Assembly (NCBI GenBank): GCA_017936375.1
Contig: JAGBFR010000061.1
Span: 1-62,186 of the forward strand
Direction of reading: 5' to 3'
Length of the DNA: 62,186 nt
Source: Clostridia bacterium
GTDB taxonomy: Bacteria; Bacillota; Clostridia; Christensenellales; Aristaeellaceae
Shown: positions 51,627-60,732 of the stretch, piece after piece
How positions within the stretch are numbered: the stretch's first letter is position 1
Layout: each line of letters begins with the position of its first letter
Translations under genes and position numbers: made by a program
Notes under the pieces: model-generated
What the model was told of the DNA's origin: nothing
The model's database searches: none
What the model saw: only the letters and a program-made list of their open reading frames with translations

Positions 51627-52070
51627 ATGATCGAACCATCTGCAGGCGATCGCCTTCTGGACGCTTGGCTCAATCTGACGTCCGTCCTCTGGAATACGCG
51701 CATCGTCTCCTCGATGACCTATAACGAAGCACATGTGCTCGGCATCCTTCATCGCTGCCCGGCTGATACGTCCATGACGGCGACCGACCTGATCTGCCGC
51801 ACGCATCTGCTGAAAAGCCAGATGAATAAACTCCTGACCTCACTGGAGGCGAAGGGATATATCCTTCGCTGCCGCTCCTCGCAGGACAGGCGCATGATCG
51901 ATATCGCCATCACCCCCGCCGGGCGCGCCGCCTATCTGGAAGAGCACAAGGGAGTTGAAGCGATCCTGAACCAGCTGATTGCCGTCATCGGTGAAGAAAA
52001 AGCCGCCTCCGTGACCGACGGCATCAACGAGGTCTCTCAGGCGCTTGAATCCATTCTTGCCGGGCGCTGA
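51627..52070 (+). CDS. MarR-family transcriptional regulator
   Basis: A 147-residue winged-helix protein (MTYNEAHVLGILHRCPADTS; TDLICRTHLLKSQMNKLLTS; wing with SSQDRRMIDIAITPAGRAAY). GGAGG lies 10 nt before ATG 51627. It is 40 nt upstream of degV and may share its transcript, or regulate the divergent galactokinase gene. Confidence 0.9.
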   Translation: MIEPSAGDRLLDAWLNLTSVLWNTRIVSSMTYNEAHVLGILHRCPADTSMTATDLICRTHLLKSQMNKLLTSLEAKGYILRCRSSQDRRMIDIAITPAGRAAYLEEHKGVEAILNQLIAVIGEEKAASVTDGINEVSQALESILAGR

Positions 52071-52110
52071 TGCGCAGCGCCCCCATTCTCACAATTGAAA
52101 GGACTATCCT

Positions 52111-52959
52111 ATGATCCGTATTGTTACCGACTCCGCCGCAGATTTCTCCCTTGAAGAGCTTTCCGCGCTGAATATCGCCTGCTGCCCCATGCAGATTACC
52201 TTCGGCGAGGAAGCCTTTGCCGACGGTGTGGAACTCACCGCCGACGCCTTCTGGGCCAGACTGATGAGCGGAGAGAATCCGAAAACCTCTCAGCCCTCGC
52301 CCGAGGTCTTCCTCTCTGTCTTTGAGGAGGCCGTCAGGGCGGGCGACGAGGTCGTCTGCGTGCTCGTCTCCTCCGCGCTCTCCGGCACGCTCCAGAGCGC
52401 GACCATCGCCTGCAGCATGATGGATAACCCGCCGGTATATATCGTCGATTCCCTCAGCGTGGCGACCGCCGAGCAGCTGCTCGTCCGCCGTGCCTGCCGC
52501 CTGCGCGACGAAGGCGGCCTCTCCGCCGGGGATATCGCACGCGATCTCAACGCCTACAAGAGCCGCATCAGGCTCTACGCCGCCGTCGATACGCTCGAAT
52601 ACCTCGCCCGCGGCGGCAGAATCCCCAAGGCTGCGGCGAGCCTCGGCTCTCTCGTCAAGCTCAAGCCCATCCTCACCATCAGCGAGGAAGGTCTGGTCGA
52701 GATGGCCGGCAAGGGCCTCGGCGCGCACCGCGCGATGCAGGCCATGATCTCCCTCATCAAGGCTCACGACATCGATGAAAGCGAGCCCTGCCTCCCGCTG
52801 TATGCCTACAGCCGAGAGAATGCCGAGCTCTTCGCCGGCAAGCTCAATCAGGCCGGCGTCTCCTGCAGCGCCGATCAGGCGGTCGCCATCGGCTCCACCA
52901 TCGGCACCCATGCCGGGCCGAACGCCTATGGCGTCGTCTTCGTCGAAAAGGCGCGCTGA
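52111..52959 (+). CDS. DegV-family fatty-acid-binding protein
   Basis: A 282-residue DegV protein. IRIVTDSAADFSLEELSALN is the N-terminal signature; SSALSGTLQSATIA and LEYLARGGRI are the conserved fatty-acid-site motifs. DegV/FakB proteins present fatty acids to the kinase FakA for phosphorylation, although not all members do. GAAAGGAC precedes the ATG. Confidence 0.92.
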   Translation: MIRIVTDSAADFSLEELSALNIACCPMQITFGEEAFADGVELTADAFWARLMSGENPKTSQPSPEVFLSVFEEAVRAGDEVVCVLVSSALSGTLQSATIACSMMDNPPVYIVDSLSVATAEQLLVRRACRLRDEGGLSAGDIARDLNAYKSRIRLYAAVDTLEYLARGGRIPKAAASLGSLVKLKPILTISEEGLVEMAGKGLGAHRAMQAMISLIKAHDIDESEPCLPLYAYSRENAELFAGKLNQAGVSCSADQAVAIGSTIGTHAGPNAYGVVFVEKAR

Positions 52960-52981
52960 TCCCCTCACAGTATAAAGAAAA

Positions 52982-53012
52982 CGGAGTCTCCGCATGGAGG
53001 CTCCGCTTTTTT
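52982..53012 (+). terminator. Terminator of the degV transcript
   Basis: CGGAG pairs with CTCCG and CTCC with GGAG around GCAT, followed by six T. Confidence 0.85.
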
Positions 53013-53022
53013 GCTTTCATTT

Positions 53023-53538
53023 TCAGCGCCTGGCTTTTCCGATCGCCTTGAGATGCTTCATGACCATCTGCGCCACAACGCCTGTGAGTACGCCCGTCAC
53101 CACGCCCGAAATCATCAGGATCGGCAGGTAGGTCACGATCAGCTGCGGCGTGCCCAGCATGACGACCGCCATGAGGATCTGGCCGACGTTGAAGAAGACC
53201 GCGCCGACCGCGCTCACGCCCACGATGCTCACGCCCTGAACCCGGTAAAGAATGATCATCGCCAGCAGGGACAGGACGCCGCCGGCAAGCGAATAGAACA
53301 TGGCATTCATATTCGTATAGATCAGCCAGCTCATCAGCGCCTTGAGGAGCATCAGGATGACGGACTGCTTGACGCCCAGCATATACAGGCTGTAAAGCAG
53401 AACGGAATTGGCAAGGCCCAGCTTTACGCCCGGGATTGCCGCCGTCAGCGGAAACTGCCGCTCAATGAGGCCAAAGACCAGCATCAGGCTGGTCAGCAGC
53501 CCGGACAGGGCGATATTCTGTGCACTGCGGTTTCGCAT
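53023..53538 (-). CDS. Gx transporter family membrane protein
   Basis: A 171-residue protein with five to six membrane helices, beginning ALSGLLTSLMLVFGLIERQF and IPGVKLGLANSVLLYSLYML. This is the family once annotated heptaprenyl diphosphate synthase component I and now called Gx transporter. It is likely an ECF-type S-component-like protein. It is paired with a NusG-II protein 12 nt upstream, a common arrangement. Ligand unknown. Confidence 0.85.
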   Translation of the reverse strand: MRNRSAQNIALSGLLTSLMLVFGLIERQFPLTAAIPGVKLGLANSVLLYSLYMLGVKQSVILMLLKALMSWLIYTNMNAMFYSLAGGVLSLLAMIILYRVQGVSIVGVSAVGAVFFNVGQILMAVVMLGTPQLIVTYLPILMISGVVTGVLTGVVAQMVMKHLKAIGKARR

Positions 53539-53550
53539 GGTAATCCTCTC

Positions 53551-54150
53551 TTACTCCTCGGCAGGGATCATTTCAATCGTCACATTGTTGGGCAGGCAGA
53601 TGACGAACGTGCTCAGAATGCGCGTCTCGTAATTATCCAGCGTGATATGCCCCTGCCCCACGCAGTCCTGATTGTCGCAGGTGGAATACTCCATATACAC
53701 CGAATCCGGCGTGATATGCACCTTGTTGATCTGCCCGTTGCTCTGGCGGATGGTGATAATCTTGTCTCGGTCCATCGGGATGGGGTCGCCATACTGGCGA
53801 TTGCCCACAGTCAGCACGACATGACCGCCGATCTTCTGCGTCTGCGGGGGCAGCATCGGACCGACAGCGGCGCTCTGCTCCGGCTCCTTTGCGGGCTCAG
53901 CGGTCATCGCCTCGGCCGGGGCCTGCGTCGGCTCGGCGGGCGCCTCGGTATGAGCTGCAGCCGGCGCCTCGGTCGGGGCCGTGGTCGGCTCAGCGGTCGC
54001 GTCCAGATACTCCACGGCGTCCGGCGCCATGGTCACCTGCGCGACCTTTTCTTCCAGATTGGTCTTGGGCAGCAGGCGGGATACCGCCAGCATGGCCAGC
54101 GCGATGACCAGCACAGCGCCGATCACAAGCGCATCCTTCTTTTTCAGCAT
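53551..54150 (-). CDS. NusG domain II protein with Pro/Ala/Thr-rich linker
   Basis: A 199-residue protein with an N-terminal membrane helix (about 8-28), a low-complexity linker of TEAPAEPTQAP type (about 50-90) and a C-terminal NusG domain II (HVVLTVGNRQYGDPIPMDRD; YMEYSTCDNQDCVGQGHI). The domain probably lies outside the cell. Commonly coupled to a Gx transporter gene, as here. Role unknown. Confidence 0.8.
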   Translation of the reverse strand: MLKKKDALVIGAVLVIALAMLAVSRLLPKTNLEEKVAQVTMAPDAVEYLDATAEPTTAPTEAPAAAHTEAPAEPTQAPAEAMTAEPAKEPEQSAAVGPMLPPQTQKIGGHVVLTVGNRQYGDPIPMDRDKIITIRQSNGQINKVHITPDSVYMEYSTCDNQDCVGQGHITLDNYETRILSTFVICLPNNVTIEMIPAEE

Positions 54151-54173
54151 TCAGGGTTCCTCCGCAGCGTCGC

Positions 54174-54542
54174 TCAGTCCTGGCCTTCTTCGCCGCCGAA
54201 ATCGAGCTCCAGCTCGTTCGTGCCGTCGGACCAGAGGCGCTCGAGCTGATAATACTCGCGCTCCTGCTCGTTGAAAACATGCACCATCACGTCGCCGAAG
54301 TCCAGCACGCACCAGCGGCCCTCGCCAAGGCCCTCGCGGCGCTTGGCAAAGATCTCGTACTTGGCGAGCTCATCCTCGACGTTCTCCGCCAGCGCCTTCA
54401 CCTGCGGCGTGGAGCGGCCGGTCGCAATCACCATGTAATCGGTGATCACCGTCATCTCATCCACCTTGAGCGCGATAATATCCTTCGCACGCTTGTCGTC
54501 AAGCGCCTTCGCGGCAGCCAGCGCAATATCCTTCTGATTCAT
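54174..54542 (-). CDS. rsfS: Ribosome silencing factor RsfS
   Basis: A 122-residue RsfS/Iojap protein that binds L14 of the large subunit and blocks subunit joining when nutrients are scarce. The signature is KALDDKRAKDIIALKVDEMT, DYMVIATGRSTPQVKALAEN and GRWCVLDFGDVMVHVFNEQE. A long upstream reading frame exists, but AGGAGG before ATG 54542 and the normal length fix the start. The preceding yqeK and nadD genes are its usual neighbours. Confidence 0.96.
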   Translation of the reverse strand: MNQKDIALAAAKALDDKRAKDIIALKVDEMTVITDYMVIATGRSTPQVKALAENVEDELAKYEIFAKRREGLGEGRWCVLDFGDVMVHVFNEQEREYYQLERLWSDGTNELELDFGGEEGQD

Positions 54543-54618
54543 CGTATATCCTCCTGTTATGGCTTTCCATATTGCAAACGTCTGCTTGGCAGCGTTTCTT
54601 GCTTTGTTCTCCCGCCGT

Positions 54619-55197
54619 TTATTCGGCGGTCTGCTCGCCCGCATACGGCTCATAATCCCGCAGCGCGGCAAGCGTATCAGGGTGCAGCGTCTTCCCCTGC
54701 GCGGCAACGTGATCAAGGCTCATGGCGAGCGCCATGTGCATCGCCTCATCAAGATCTCTTCTGCAGGCCTCCCGCAGCGCGGGCAGCCTGTCAAACATCT
54801 TTCTCCCCGGCTCAATGATGTCAGCGAGATAGACGATCTTTTCAAGCCGCGTCATCCCCGCGCGCCCCGTCGTGTGCCAGCGGATTGCGCCGAGCACCTC
54901 AGGGTCCGTCACGCCGTATACAGCCTCCGCCGTGTACATGCCGGCAACGGCATGCAGCAGCGCCTTGGATTCCTTCATCACGGCATCCAGCGGCGCGCCC
55001 TTCGCGGCCTTGAGCATCTGCGTGAGCGTCATGCACTTGGCGCAGTCGTGCAGAAGGCCGGCCAGCGCCGCCTTTTCCTCATCCTCGCCAAAGGAGCGGG
55101 CCATCTCCCTCGCCGTCTGCTCCACGCCGAGCGTATGCGCATAGCGATGGGCGTCCAGCGCCTTCTTGAGCTTATATTCCATCTTTTCGCGTTTCAT
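54619..55197 (-). CDS. yqeK: HD-domain hydrolase YqeK
   Basis: A 192-residue HD phosphohydrolase. RYAHTLGVEQTAREMA and AGLLHDCAKCM give the HD metal site, with LHAVAGM and IRWHTTGRAGM downstream. Members split diadenosine tetraphosphate symmetrically. The start ATG overlaps the nadD stop as TGATG, with GGAG upstream, so the two are coupled. Confidence 0.92.
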   Translation of the reverse strand: MKREKMEYKLKKALDAHRYAHTLGVEQTAREMARSFGEDEEKAALAGLLHDCAKCMTLTQMLKAAKGAPLDAVMKESKALLHAVAGMYTAEAVYGVTDPEVLGAIRWHTTGRAGMTRLEKIVYLADIIEPGRKMFDRLPALREACRRDLDEAMHMALAMSLDHVAAQGKTLHPDTLAALRDYEPYAGEQTAE

Positions 55198-55808
55198 CAA
55201 TTGCTCTCCGGATTCTCATACAGCGCATGCGCCCGAATATACTCCGCCACCGCGGCGGGAACAAGGCGATCAATCTCCCCGCCCTGCGCGGCGACCGCCC
55301 TCACCTGCGTGGAGGAAATATCCATCGGCTGTGCATGCAGGAAGCTGATCTTCGCGCCCATCGCGCGCCAGTGCTCCGCGTCCGCCTGCATCGCCGCCTC
55401 GTCATGCTCGTCGCGGGCAAGCACAAGGAAATCACACAGGCGCACAACCTCATCCGCCCGTCTCCAGCTGCCAAGGACATGGAGCGTATCCGCGCCGATC
55501 AGGTAGACAAAGCGATCCTCCGGATGAGCTGCCCGCAGCCGCGTGAGCGTATCCACCGTATAGATCACGCCCTCGCGGTCGATCTCCTCCCGGCAGACGC
55601 CCATGCCCTGTCTCCCCGCGACGGCAAGCTCCACCATCGCAAGACGGTCAAGCTTATCGGCAAGGCCTGCCCGCTTATGCGGCGGATTGCCGGAAGGAAG
55701 AAAGAGCACGCAGTCCGTCATCCCGCTGTCAAGCGCGGCCTGCGCCAGATGCAGATGTCCCAGATGCACGGGATTAAAGCTGCCGCCCATCAGGCCGATC
55801 CTGCTCAT
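55197..55808 (-). CDS. nadD: Nicotinate-nucleotide adenylyltransferase
   Basis: A 203-residue enzyme that forms deamido-NAD from NaMN and ATP. GLMGGSFNPVHLGHLHLA carries the GSFxPxHxGH nucleotidyltransferase motif; LPSGNPPHKR and MDISSTQVRA are the other conserved segments. First gene of nadD-yqeK-rsfS. Confidence 0.96.
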   Translation of the reverse strand: MSRIGLMGGSFNPVHLGHLHLAQAALDSGMTDCVLFLPSGNPPHKRAGLADKLDRLAMVELAVAGRQGMGVCREEIDREGVIYTVDTLTRLRAAHPEDRFVYLIGADTLHVLGSWRRADEVVRLCDFLVLARDEHDEAAMQADAEHWRAMGAKISFLHAQPMDISSTQVRAVAAQGGEIDRLVPAAVAEYIRAHALYENPESN

Positions 55809-55965
55809 ACCCGCTCGCCCCCTCCTGCGCCGCCGTCAAAACAGCGCATGTCAATATATTATATCAAATCTGCTCCTCAAACGAAAGAGGGTATGCATAC
55901 ATTTTGAAAAAAGAGCCAATCATAATCCCATAAAATGCCGGATCATCACAGAATCGGAGGCGTCC

Positions 55966-56787
55966 ATGCAGACCCCGTTTGACACCAAGAACAAGCTCGC
56001 CGCCCGGATTGACCGCCTTGCGCTGCGCACCGCGCTGTTCCTCCTCTGCGGCGGATACTTCTTCTTCCTCTGGCGCAGCCTCCCGCTCTCCCTTGCCGCG
56101 GGCACGGCGCTGTTTATCCTGCTTCTGCTCTCCCTTTCGCTCTTTGAGCGCAGCACGCTTGAGCGCCGCGACCGTCTCCTGCGCGAGCGCATCGGCGGCG
56201 TCATCGCGCTGGATCGCCTGCTGCTCCTGCCGGGCAGTCAGGCCGCGCAGGAGGTCTGCCGCATTCTGTCCTGCGCAGCCGGCGCAGAGACGGTCTCCTC
56301 CTGCCTCCTGCAGCATGATAACGAAACCTTCCTCGTGCGCATGGTGCAGTGCATGCCCGGCTCAAATGCCTCCGAAGGCGACGTTCTCTCCGCACACAGG
56401 GCGCGCCTTGAGGCGGGCGCAGACCGCTGCGTGCTGGCCTCTCTGGGCGGATTCACCCCGGCGGCGACGCGCGCTGCGGAATGGACCGATCCGCCCATCC
56501 GCCTGCTCCCCGGGCGTCAGCTTGCCCTGCTCGCAGGCCGCCTGCATCCCGCCACGGATGAAGAGATCGCCCGCCACGCCCGGCAGCGCCGCGTCCCTTT
56601 CTCGTGGGAGCGCATCCGCGCGCTTGCCCTCGCCCCGGCCAAGCTGCGGCGTCATCTTTGCTGCGCCGGCCTGCTTCTTCTTTTTTATCTCTTTACAAGG
56701 TCGCTTATCGCGCTGATCTGCGCGCTGTTATCTTTCTGTCTGGCCATCTTCTGCCACAGGGAGAATGCCCGCACCTTCCGCCTCTGA
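55966..56787 (+). CDS. Membrane protein with degenerate Mrr/restriction-endonuclease-like domain
   Basis: A 273-residue protein with two N-terminal membrane helices (about 20-58) and one or two at the C-terminus (about 235-265). Between them, residues about 85-200 follow the Mrr-cat/DUF2034 layout: a strand ending in RMVQCMPGSNASEG (Mrr enzymes have VQCK), then RCVLASLGGFTPAATRAAEW and a last IRLLPGRQLALL strand-helix. The catalytic Lys is replaced by Met, so nuclease activity is unlikely. GGAGG precedes the ATG. It converges on the TrmN6-like gene with no gap. Confidence 0.5.
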   Translation: MQTPFDTKNKLAARIDRLALRTALFLLCGGYFFFLWRSLPLSLAAGTALFILLLLSLSLFERSTLERRDRLLRERIGGVIALDRLLLLPGSQAAQEVCRILSCAAGAETVSSCLLQHDNETFLVRMVQCMPGSNASEGDVLSAHRARLEAGADRCVLASLGGFTPAATRAAEWTDPPIRLLPGRQLALLAGRLHPATDEEIARHARQRRVPFSWERIRALALAPAKLRRHLCCAGLLLLFYLFTRSLIALICALLSFCLAIFCHRENARTFRL

Positions 56788-57537
56788 TCAGATCTCGCCG
56801 TAGATCTCCCGCATGCGGCGCGTATAGCTGCCGTCCGCCTCGTGCGTGATGAGCAGCGGCTGCACGTGCAGCCCCGGCCTTCCGCCCTTGAGCCCCTCCA
56901 GCAGCACCAACTTCGGCGCAGCCTCCGGGCGCGCGGCGACAAAGCAGACGCGCTTAGGCTCCACGCGGGCGGAGCGCATGGCGTCGCATAATTCCAAAAA
57001 GCGCGGCGCGGGGAACACGCAGCAGAGCCTGCCGCCGTTGCGCAGCACGCGCCCGCAGGCGGCAATCCATTCCTCCAGCGAGCAGTCCGAATCGCTGCGG
57101 GACAGCGCGCGCGTCTTTTCCGGGCTGACCAGCCCCGCCCCCTGCCGGGTATACGGCGGATTGCTGACGACCAGGTGGCAGCATTCATGCCCGATCATGC
57201 GCGCGGCGTCCCGGCAGTCTGCGCAGTGCACGCGGATGCGGTCCTGCAGGCCGTTGATCTGCACGCTGCGCATCGCCATATCCGCAACGTCGTGCTGGAT
57301 TTCAAAGGCGTCAAAGGTCGTGCCCTCCGCCCGCGCGCTGAGCAGCAGCGGCAATACGCCCGTGCCCGTGCCCATGTCGCAGATATGCTCGCCCCTCTTC
57401 GCCCCGGCAAAATCCGCCAGCAGCACCGCGTCCGTGCCGAATCGGAAGCCGTCCGGGCGCTGCAGGATGCGCAGCCCGCCGCGCTGCAGGTCGTCCAGCC
57501 GCTCTCCTTCGCGGATCATCAGTTCGTGATTCTCCAT
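56788..57537 (-). CDS. tRNA1(Val) A37 N6-methyltransferase-like protein (TrmN6/YabB type)
   Basis: A 249-residue SAM methyltransferase with QRPDGFRFGTDAVLLADFA (family N-terminus), motif I ICDMGTGTGVLPLLL and the N6-adenine motif VVSNPPYTRQGAG. TrmN6 methylates tRNA1(Val) in E. coli; in Firmicutes the related YabB target is assumed to be similar. A terminator-less convergence with the plus-strand gene is notable. Confidence 0.88.
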   Translation of the reverse strand: MENHELMIREGERLDDLQRGGLRILQRPDGFRFGTDAVLLADFAGAKRGEHICDMGTGTGVLPLLLSARAEGTTFDAFEIQHDVADMAMRSVQINGLQDRIRVHCADCRDAARMIGHECCHLVVSNPPYTRQGAGLVSPEKTRALSRSDSDCSLEEWIAACGRVLRNGGRLCCVFPAPRFLELCDAMRSARVEPKRVCFVAARPEAAPKLVLLEGLKGGRPGLHVQPLLITHEADGSYTRRMREIYGEI

Positions 57538-57591
57538 ACCGGCCTTTCCGGGGCGTACGCCCCATCATTTCTTTCTTCTTTTTCCATTGTA

Positions 57592-57635
57592 CAAAATACG
57601 CGGACCGATTGCAAGCTGTCTGCCTTCGGTCCGCG
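57592..57635 (-). terminator. Terminator of the SpoIID-SH3 gene
   Basis: CGCGGACCGA pairs with TCGGTCCGCG (57599-57635), followed on the minus strand by TATTTTG. Confidence 0.75.
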
Positions 57636-57664
57636 GAAGTTCATTCTGTATTCACAGGTTCGCC

Positions 57665-60466
57665 TTATTGCGCGCCGAAGGGCGTCACAAACTCGTTGGC
57701 GACATAGCCTGTGTAGTTCGCCCATGCGACATGGAGGAAGCCATTCTCGCTCTCGCCCAGCACGGTGAGCACCATGCCATAGGGCAGCACATAGAGCACG
57801 TCGCTCGACGTATCCGGCTTCGCGCGCAGGTTGAGGCCGTTGTCGCTGTCTACAAAGACGCGGTAGCCCTCCCCTCCGCTCTGCTGCGGCACGGGCGTAG
57901 GCGTGGGCTGCGGCGCAGCGGCGTCAAAGCCGATATAGTCCGCGCTCACATAGCCGCTGAGCGTGCCCACGCTGACGGGATAGAATCCGTCCGTCCATTC
58001 GCCCGTCACCGTCACCTGCACGCCGTAGCCAAGCGTCGCCAGCACATCGGCAGACGCCGCCGGATACTGCCTCAGATTCAGTCCGCTCGGCGCGGTTACC
58101 ATGCCCGTTCGCCCCTGAATGGGCTTCGACGGCTCAGGGACGGGCGTGGGCGAGGCCGTCGCCAGCGGGATGGGCGTCGCCGCATTCTCCCCACGCAGAT
58201 AGGTTTCGCTCGCGAATCCGCTCAGATCGCCGTAGGAGACCGGCAGGAAGCCGCCCTGCGCAGCGCCTGTCACGGTGACCGTCGCGCCCATGGGCATGGT
58301 CACAAGCGTATTGGATGCGGTATCCGGGCCGCTGCGCAGCTTGAGCCCGCTGGCCGCCGTCACCGTCGCGCGGTACGCGGCAAAGGGCTCTGCCGTCGGC
58401 GCCGGCGTAGCGGTGGGCTGCGGGATGGGCGTGGGCTGCGCCTGCTCGGTCACATAGACGTACTCCGCCGCAACATAGCCCGCAAGGCCGCCCAGCGTCA
58501 CGGGCAGCATGCCGCCCTGCGCAGCGCCTGTCACGGTGAGCATCGTGCCCTGCGGGAGCGTCATGATGACGCCCGAGGAGAGCGAGGCCGTCCTGCGCAG
58601 ATTCAGCCCGTCGGAGGGCAGCACGATGGCAACCGTCCGCATGCCGCTCTCCGGCGTGGGCGTGGGCTGCGCCGGCTTTGTGCTGCCGGCAGCGTCATAG
58701 ACGATGTAATCATTCATCACATAGCCGCTGAGCGTGCCCATCTGCACATAGGTCCAGTTTTCATAGCGCTCGACGACCGTGAGCGTCTGCCCGTGCCGCA
58801 GGTGCGAGAGCACGGCGGCGCTGAGCGTCGGCGCAGCGCGCAGATTGAGCGTCTGGCTCTCGTCGGAGAGGGCGACCGTCGCCGTGCCGCGGCTGACCGC
58901 AGACGGGGGCGTCTCAATCACGCTGTCGTCAATGACGCTGATGTACTCATTCTTCACATAGCCGCTGAGCGTGCCGTACTGCACGCGGCTCCACGCGCCG
59001 TCCATCGACAGGAGCGTGATCTGCGTTCCATGCGGCATCGTCGCCAGAATCTGGGCGGATGTGCTGGCGCCGCTGCGCAGGTTGAGGCTGTCCAGTGGGT
59101 TGGAGAGGGTGACAATCGCCGCTTTTGCATCCGTGATGGGCGTCCCCTCCTCGCTGCCCGTGCCGTCAATCGAGGGCAGAATCGTGCGCGTCATCGTATA
59201 GCGCGTGCGCACGAGACCGGGGTAGTAGAATTCCAGAATGTCGTCGTAGGCCACGCCCTCGGCTGCCATCTGCTGCGCGCCGCGCTGGCTCATGCCCACG
59301 CCGTGGCCAAAGCGCCTCGCCGTGAGCTTGAAGCCGCCGACCGTCTCCGTCACGGAGAGCGTCTCGTTCTTGAGCACATTGATGGACATGCCGCACAGGC
59401 TCTCCACCTGCGAGAAGTAATCCAGCGTCACCGTCACCGGCCCGTAGCCGGCGAGCTGAAGGCCGACGTCGACCTTCTTATACACACGGGAATTCGCGTC
59501 ATACTTGGGCGTGTGCGGCGTGACATGGGTCACCGCCTCAATCCGCACGCTGCCCGCGCCGACCTGCGCCGCCGCCTCCGTGCGCAGCAGCTCCGTCAGC
59601 GCGGATACGCTGGTCGTGCCATTGCGGTAAAAGGTGACAGACTTGGCGATGGACGCGCCGTTTCTCAGGTCGTACGGATCGTCCTTGACCTGCAGATAGC
59701 TGTAGGAGCCGCTGCCCCATGCGTTGGCGACGGACTCCGTCTGCCCGCCGTTGGAGGCGGTGTAGTAGCTGGCCATGTATTCCCCGCCGACCGTGCCGAC
59801 GATGCCCGCCGTCTCCTGCACGGCCTGCACGCAGCGCGCATTGCCGGAGGGCGTGCCGTTGTAGACCTGATCGCTCGTCGTGTCCACAAGGTCATAGGTC
59901 GCCGCCTGCGCGCTCATCTTCTTGAGCGCATAGGTGCGCGCCGCCACCGCCTGCGCCTTGAGCGCCTCCAGCGGGAAGGAATTGTCCATCTCATACGGCA
60001 GCACGCCGCGCATGTAGTCCTCCATATAGACATGGACGATGATCTGCACATTGCCGCCCTTGGCAATCAGCTCAATATCGCCCGGATAGAGGTTCTTCGG
60101 ATAGCGCGCCTGCGCGATGCGCACGCCGTTCTCGCCGCTGGTCACATGACGGCGTAGCTTAAAGCGGCTGCCCATCGTGGTGCTCTGCCCGCCCGCCTGC
60201 ATGACAAGCGTTCCGCCGCTGTTGCGCACGGTGATCTTCTCTCCCCGCGCGATGACGCGGCTGGTATCCCCGCCGATGGAGTAGCTGCCGTCGATGGTCA
60301 GATCCACCGACGTCTTGGCGCCGATGGAGGAAAGATAAACGCGCACCGTGCCCGACACCGTCGTGCCCTGCGCAATCTCCTCCCCGGCCGCCGCGGGCAG
60401 CAGCGCGCACAAAAGCAGGAGCGCAATCAGCAGCCCCGCCAGCCGTTTCATCCGGCCTGTTGCCAT
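57665..60466 (-). CDS. SpoIID/LytB-domain protein with six SH3b domains
   Basis: A 933-residue secreted protein. The signal peptide (about 5-28) is followed by a SpoIID/LytB domain (roughly 30-400) with VLPYEMDNSFPLEALKAQAV, whose Glu matches the lytic transglycosylase catalytic residue, and RRFGHGVGMSQRGAQQMA. After residue ~430 come six SH3b domains of about 60 residues, each with a LNLR-type start and a GTLSGYV-type end, joined by Pro/Thr-rich linkers. The length far exceeds B. subtilis SpoIID. It likely cuts denuded glycan and binds the wall. MATGRMKRL is chosen for GAGGGA upstream. Confidence 0.87.
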   Translation of the reverse strand: MATGRMKRLAGLLIALLLLCALLPAAAGEEIAQGTTVSGTVRVYLSSIGAKTSVDLTIDGSYSIGGDTSRVIARGEKITVRNSGGTLVMQAGGQSTTMGSRFKLRRHVTSGENGVRIAQARYPKNLYPGDIELIAKGGNVQIIVHVYMEDYMRGVLPYEMDNSFPLEALKAQAVAARTYALKKMSAQAATYDLVDTTSDQVYNGTPSGNARCVQAVQETAGIVGTVGGEYMASYYTASNGGQTESVANAWGSGSYSYLQVKDDPYDLRNGASIAKSVTFYRNGTTSVSALTELLRTEAAAQVGAGSVRIEAVTHVTPHTPKYDANSRVYKKVDVGLQLAGYGPVTVTLDYFSQVESLCGMSINVLKNETLSVTETVGGFKLTARRFGHGVGMSQRGAQQMAAEGVAYDDILEFYYPGLVRTRYTMTRTILPSIDGTGSEEGTPITDAKAAIVTLSNPLDSLNLRSGASTSAQILATMPHGTQITLLSMDGAWSRVQYGTLSGYVKNEYISVIDDSVIETPPSAVSRGTATVALSDESQTLNLRAAPTLSAAVLSHLRHGQTLTVVERYENWTYVQMGTLSGYVMNDYIVYDAAGSTKPAQPTPTPESGMRTVAIVLPSDGLNLRRTASLSSGVIMTLPQGTMLTVTGAAQGGMLPVTLGGLAGYVAAEYVYVTEQAQPTPIPQPTATPAPTAEPFAAYRATVTAASGLKLRSGPDTASNTLVTMPMGATVTVTGAAQGGFLPVSYGDLSGFASETYLRGENAATPIPLATASPTPVPEPSKPIQGRTGMVTAPSGLNLRQYPAASADVLATLGYGVQVTVTGEWTDGFYPVSVGTLSGYVSADYIGFDAAAPQPTPTPVPQQSGGEGYRVFVDSDNGLNLRAKPDTSSDVLYVLPYGMVLTVLGESENGFLHVAWANYTGYVANEFVTPFGAQ

Positions 60467-60567
60467 GGTTGATCCCTCTTTCGTCCGTGTAGTCCGCCTT
60501 TGATATCCGCCGGTCCTCCGGCAACGCCCCCTCGGGAGCACATGCATGCTGTCACAAAAGCAATGGC

Positions 60568-60597
60568 ATTGTAACATATCCGCGGGGGATTTGTAAA
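60568..60597 (-). promoter_or_regulatory. Promoter of the SpoIID-SH3 gene
   Basis: TTTACA (60592-60597), an 18-nt spacer and TACAAT (60568-60573) on the minus strand, about 100 nt upstream of the start. This is a SigA-type site, which suggests vegetative expression. Confidence 0.6.
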
Positions 60598-60672
60598 TCA
60601 TCCGGGGCCTGCCAATCCCTGTCTTCACCTGTAATTCGGCGCCTTCCCCCGCAGATTGGCAGACAATTCGCC

Positions 60673-60701
60673 TTGTGAGGACGGATGGTTTCTGATATAA
60701 T
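60673..60701 (+). promoter_or_regulatory. Promoter of the ApbE gene
   Basis: TTGTGA (60673-60678), a 17-nt spacer and TATAAT (60696-60701). Confidence 0.65.
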
Positions 60702-60732
60702 GGTTCAAAAGCTTTTGATGGAGGTCTTCCTT

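Noticed and set aside
57587-60157. An 856-codon plus-strand open frame
   Set aside because: It is antisense to the SpoIID-SH3 gene, has the Arg/His-rich composition of shadow frames and no start signal.
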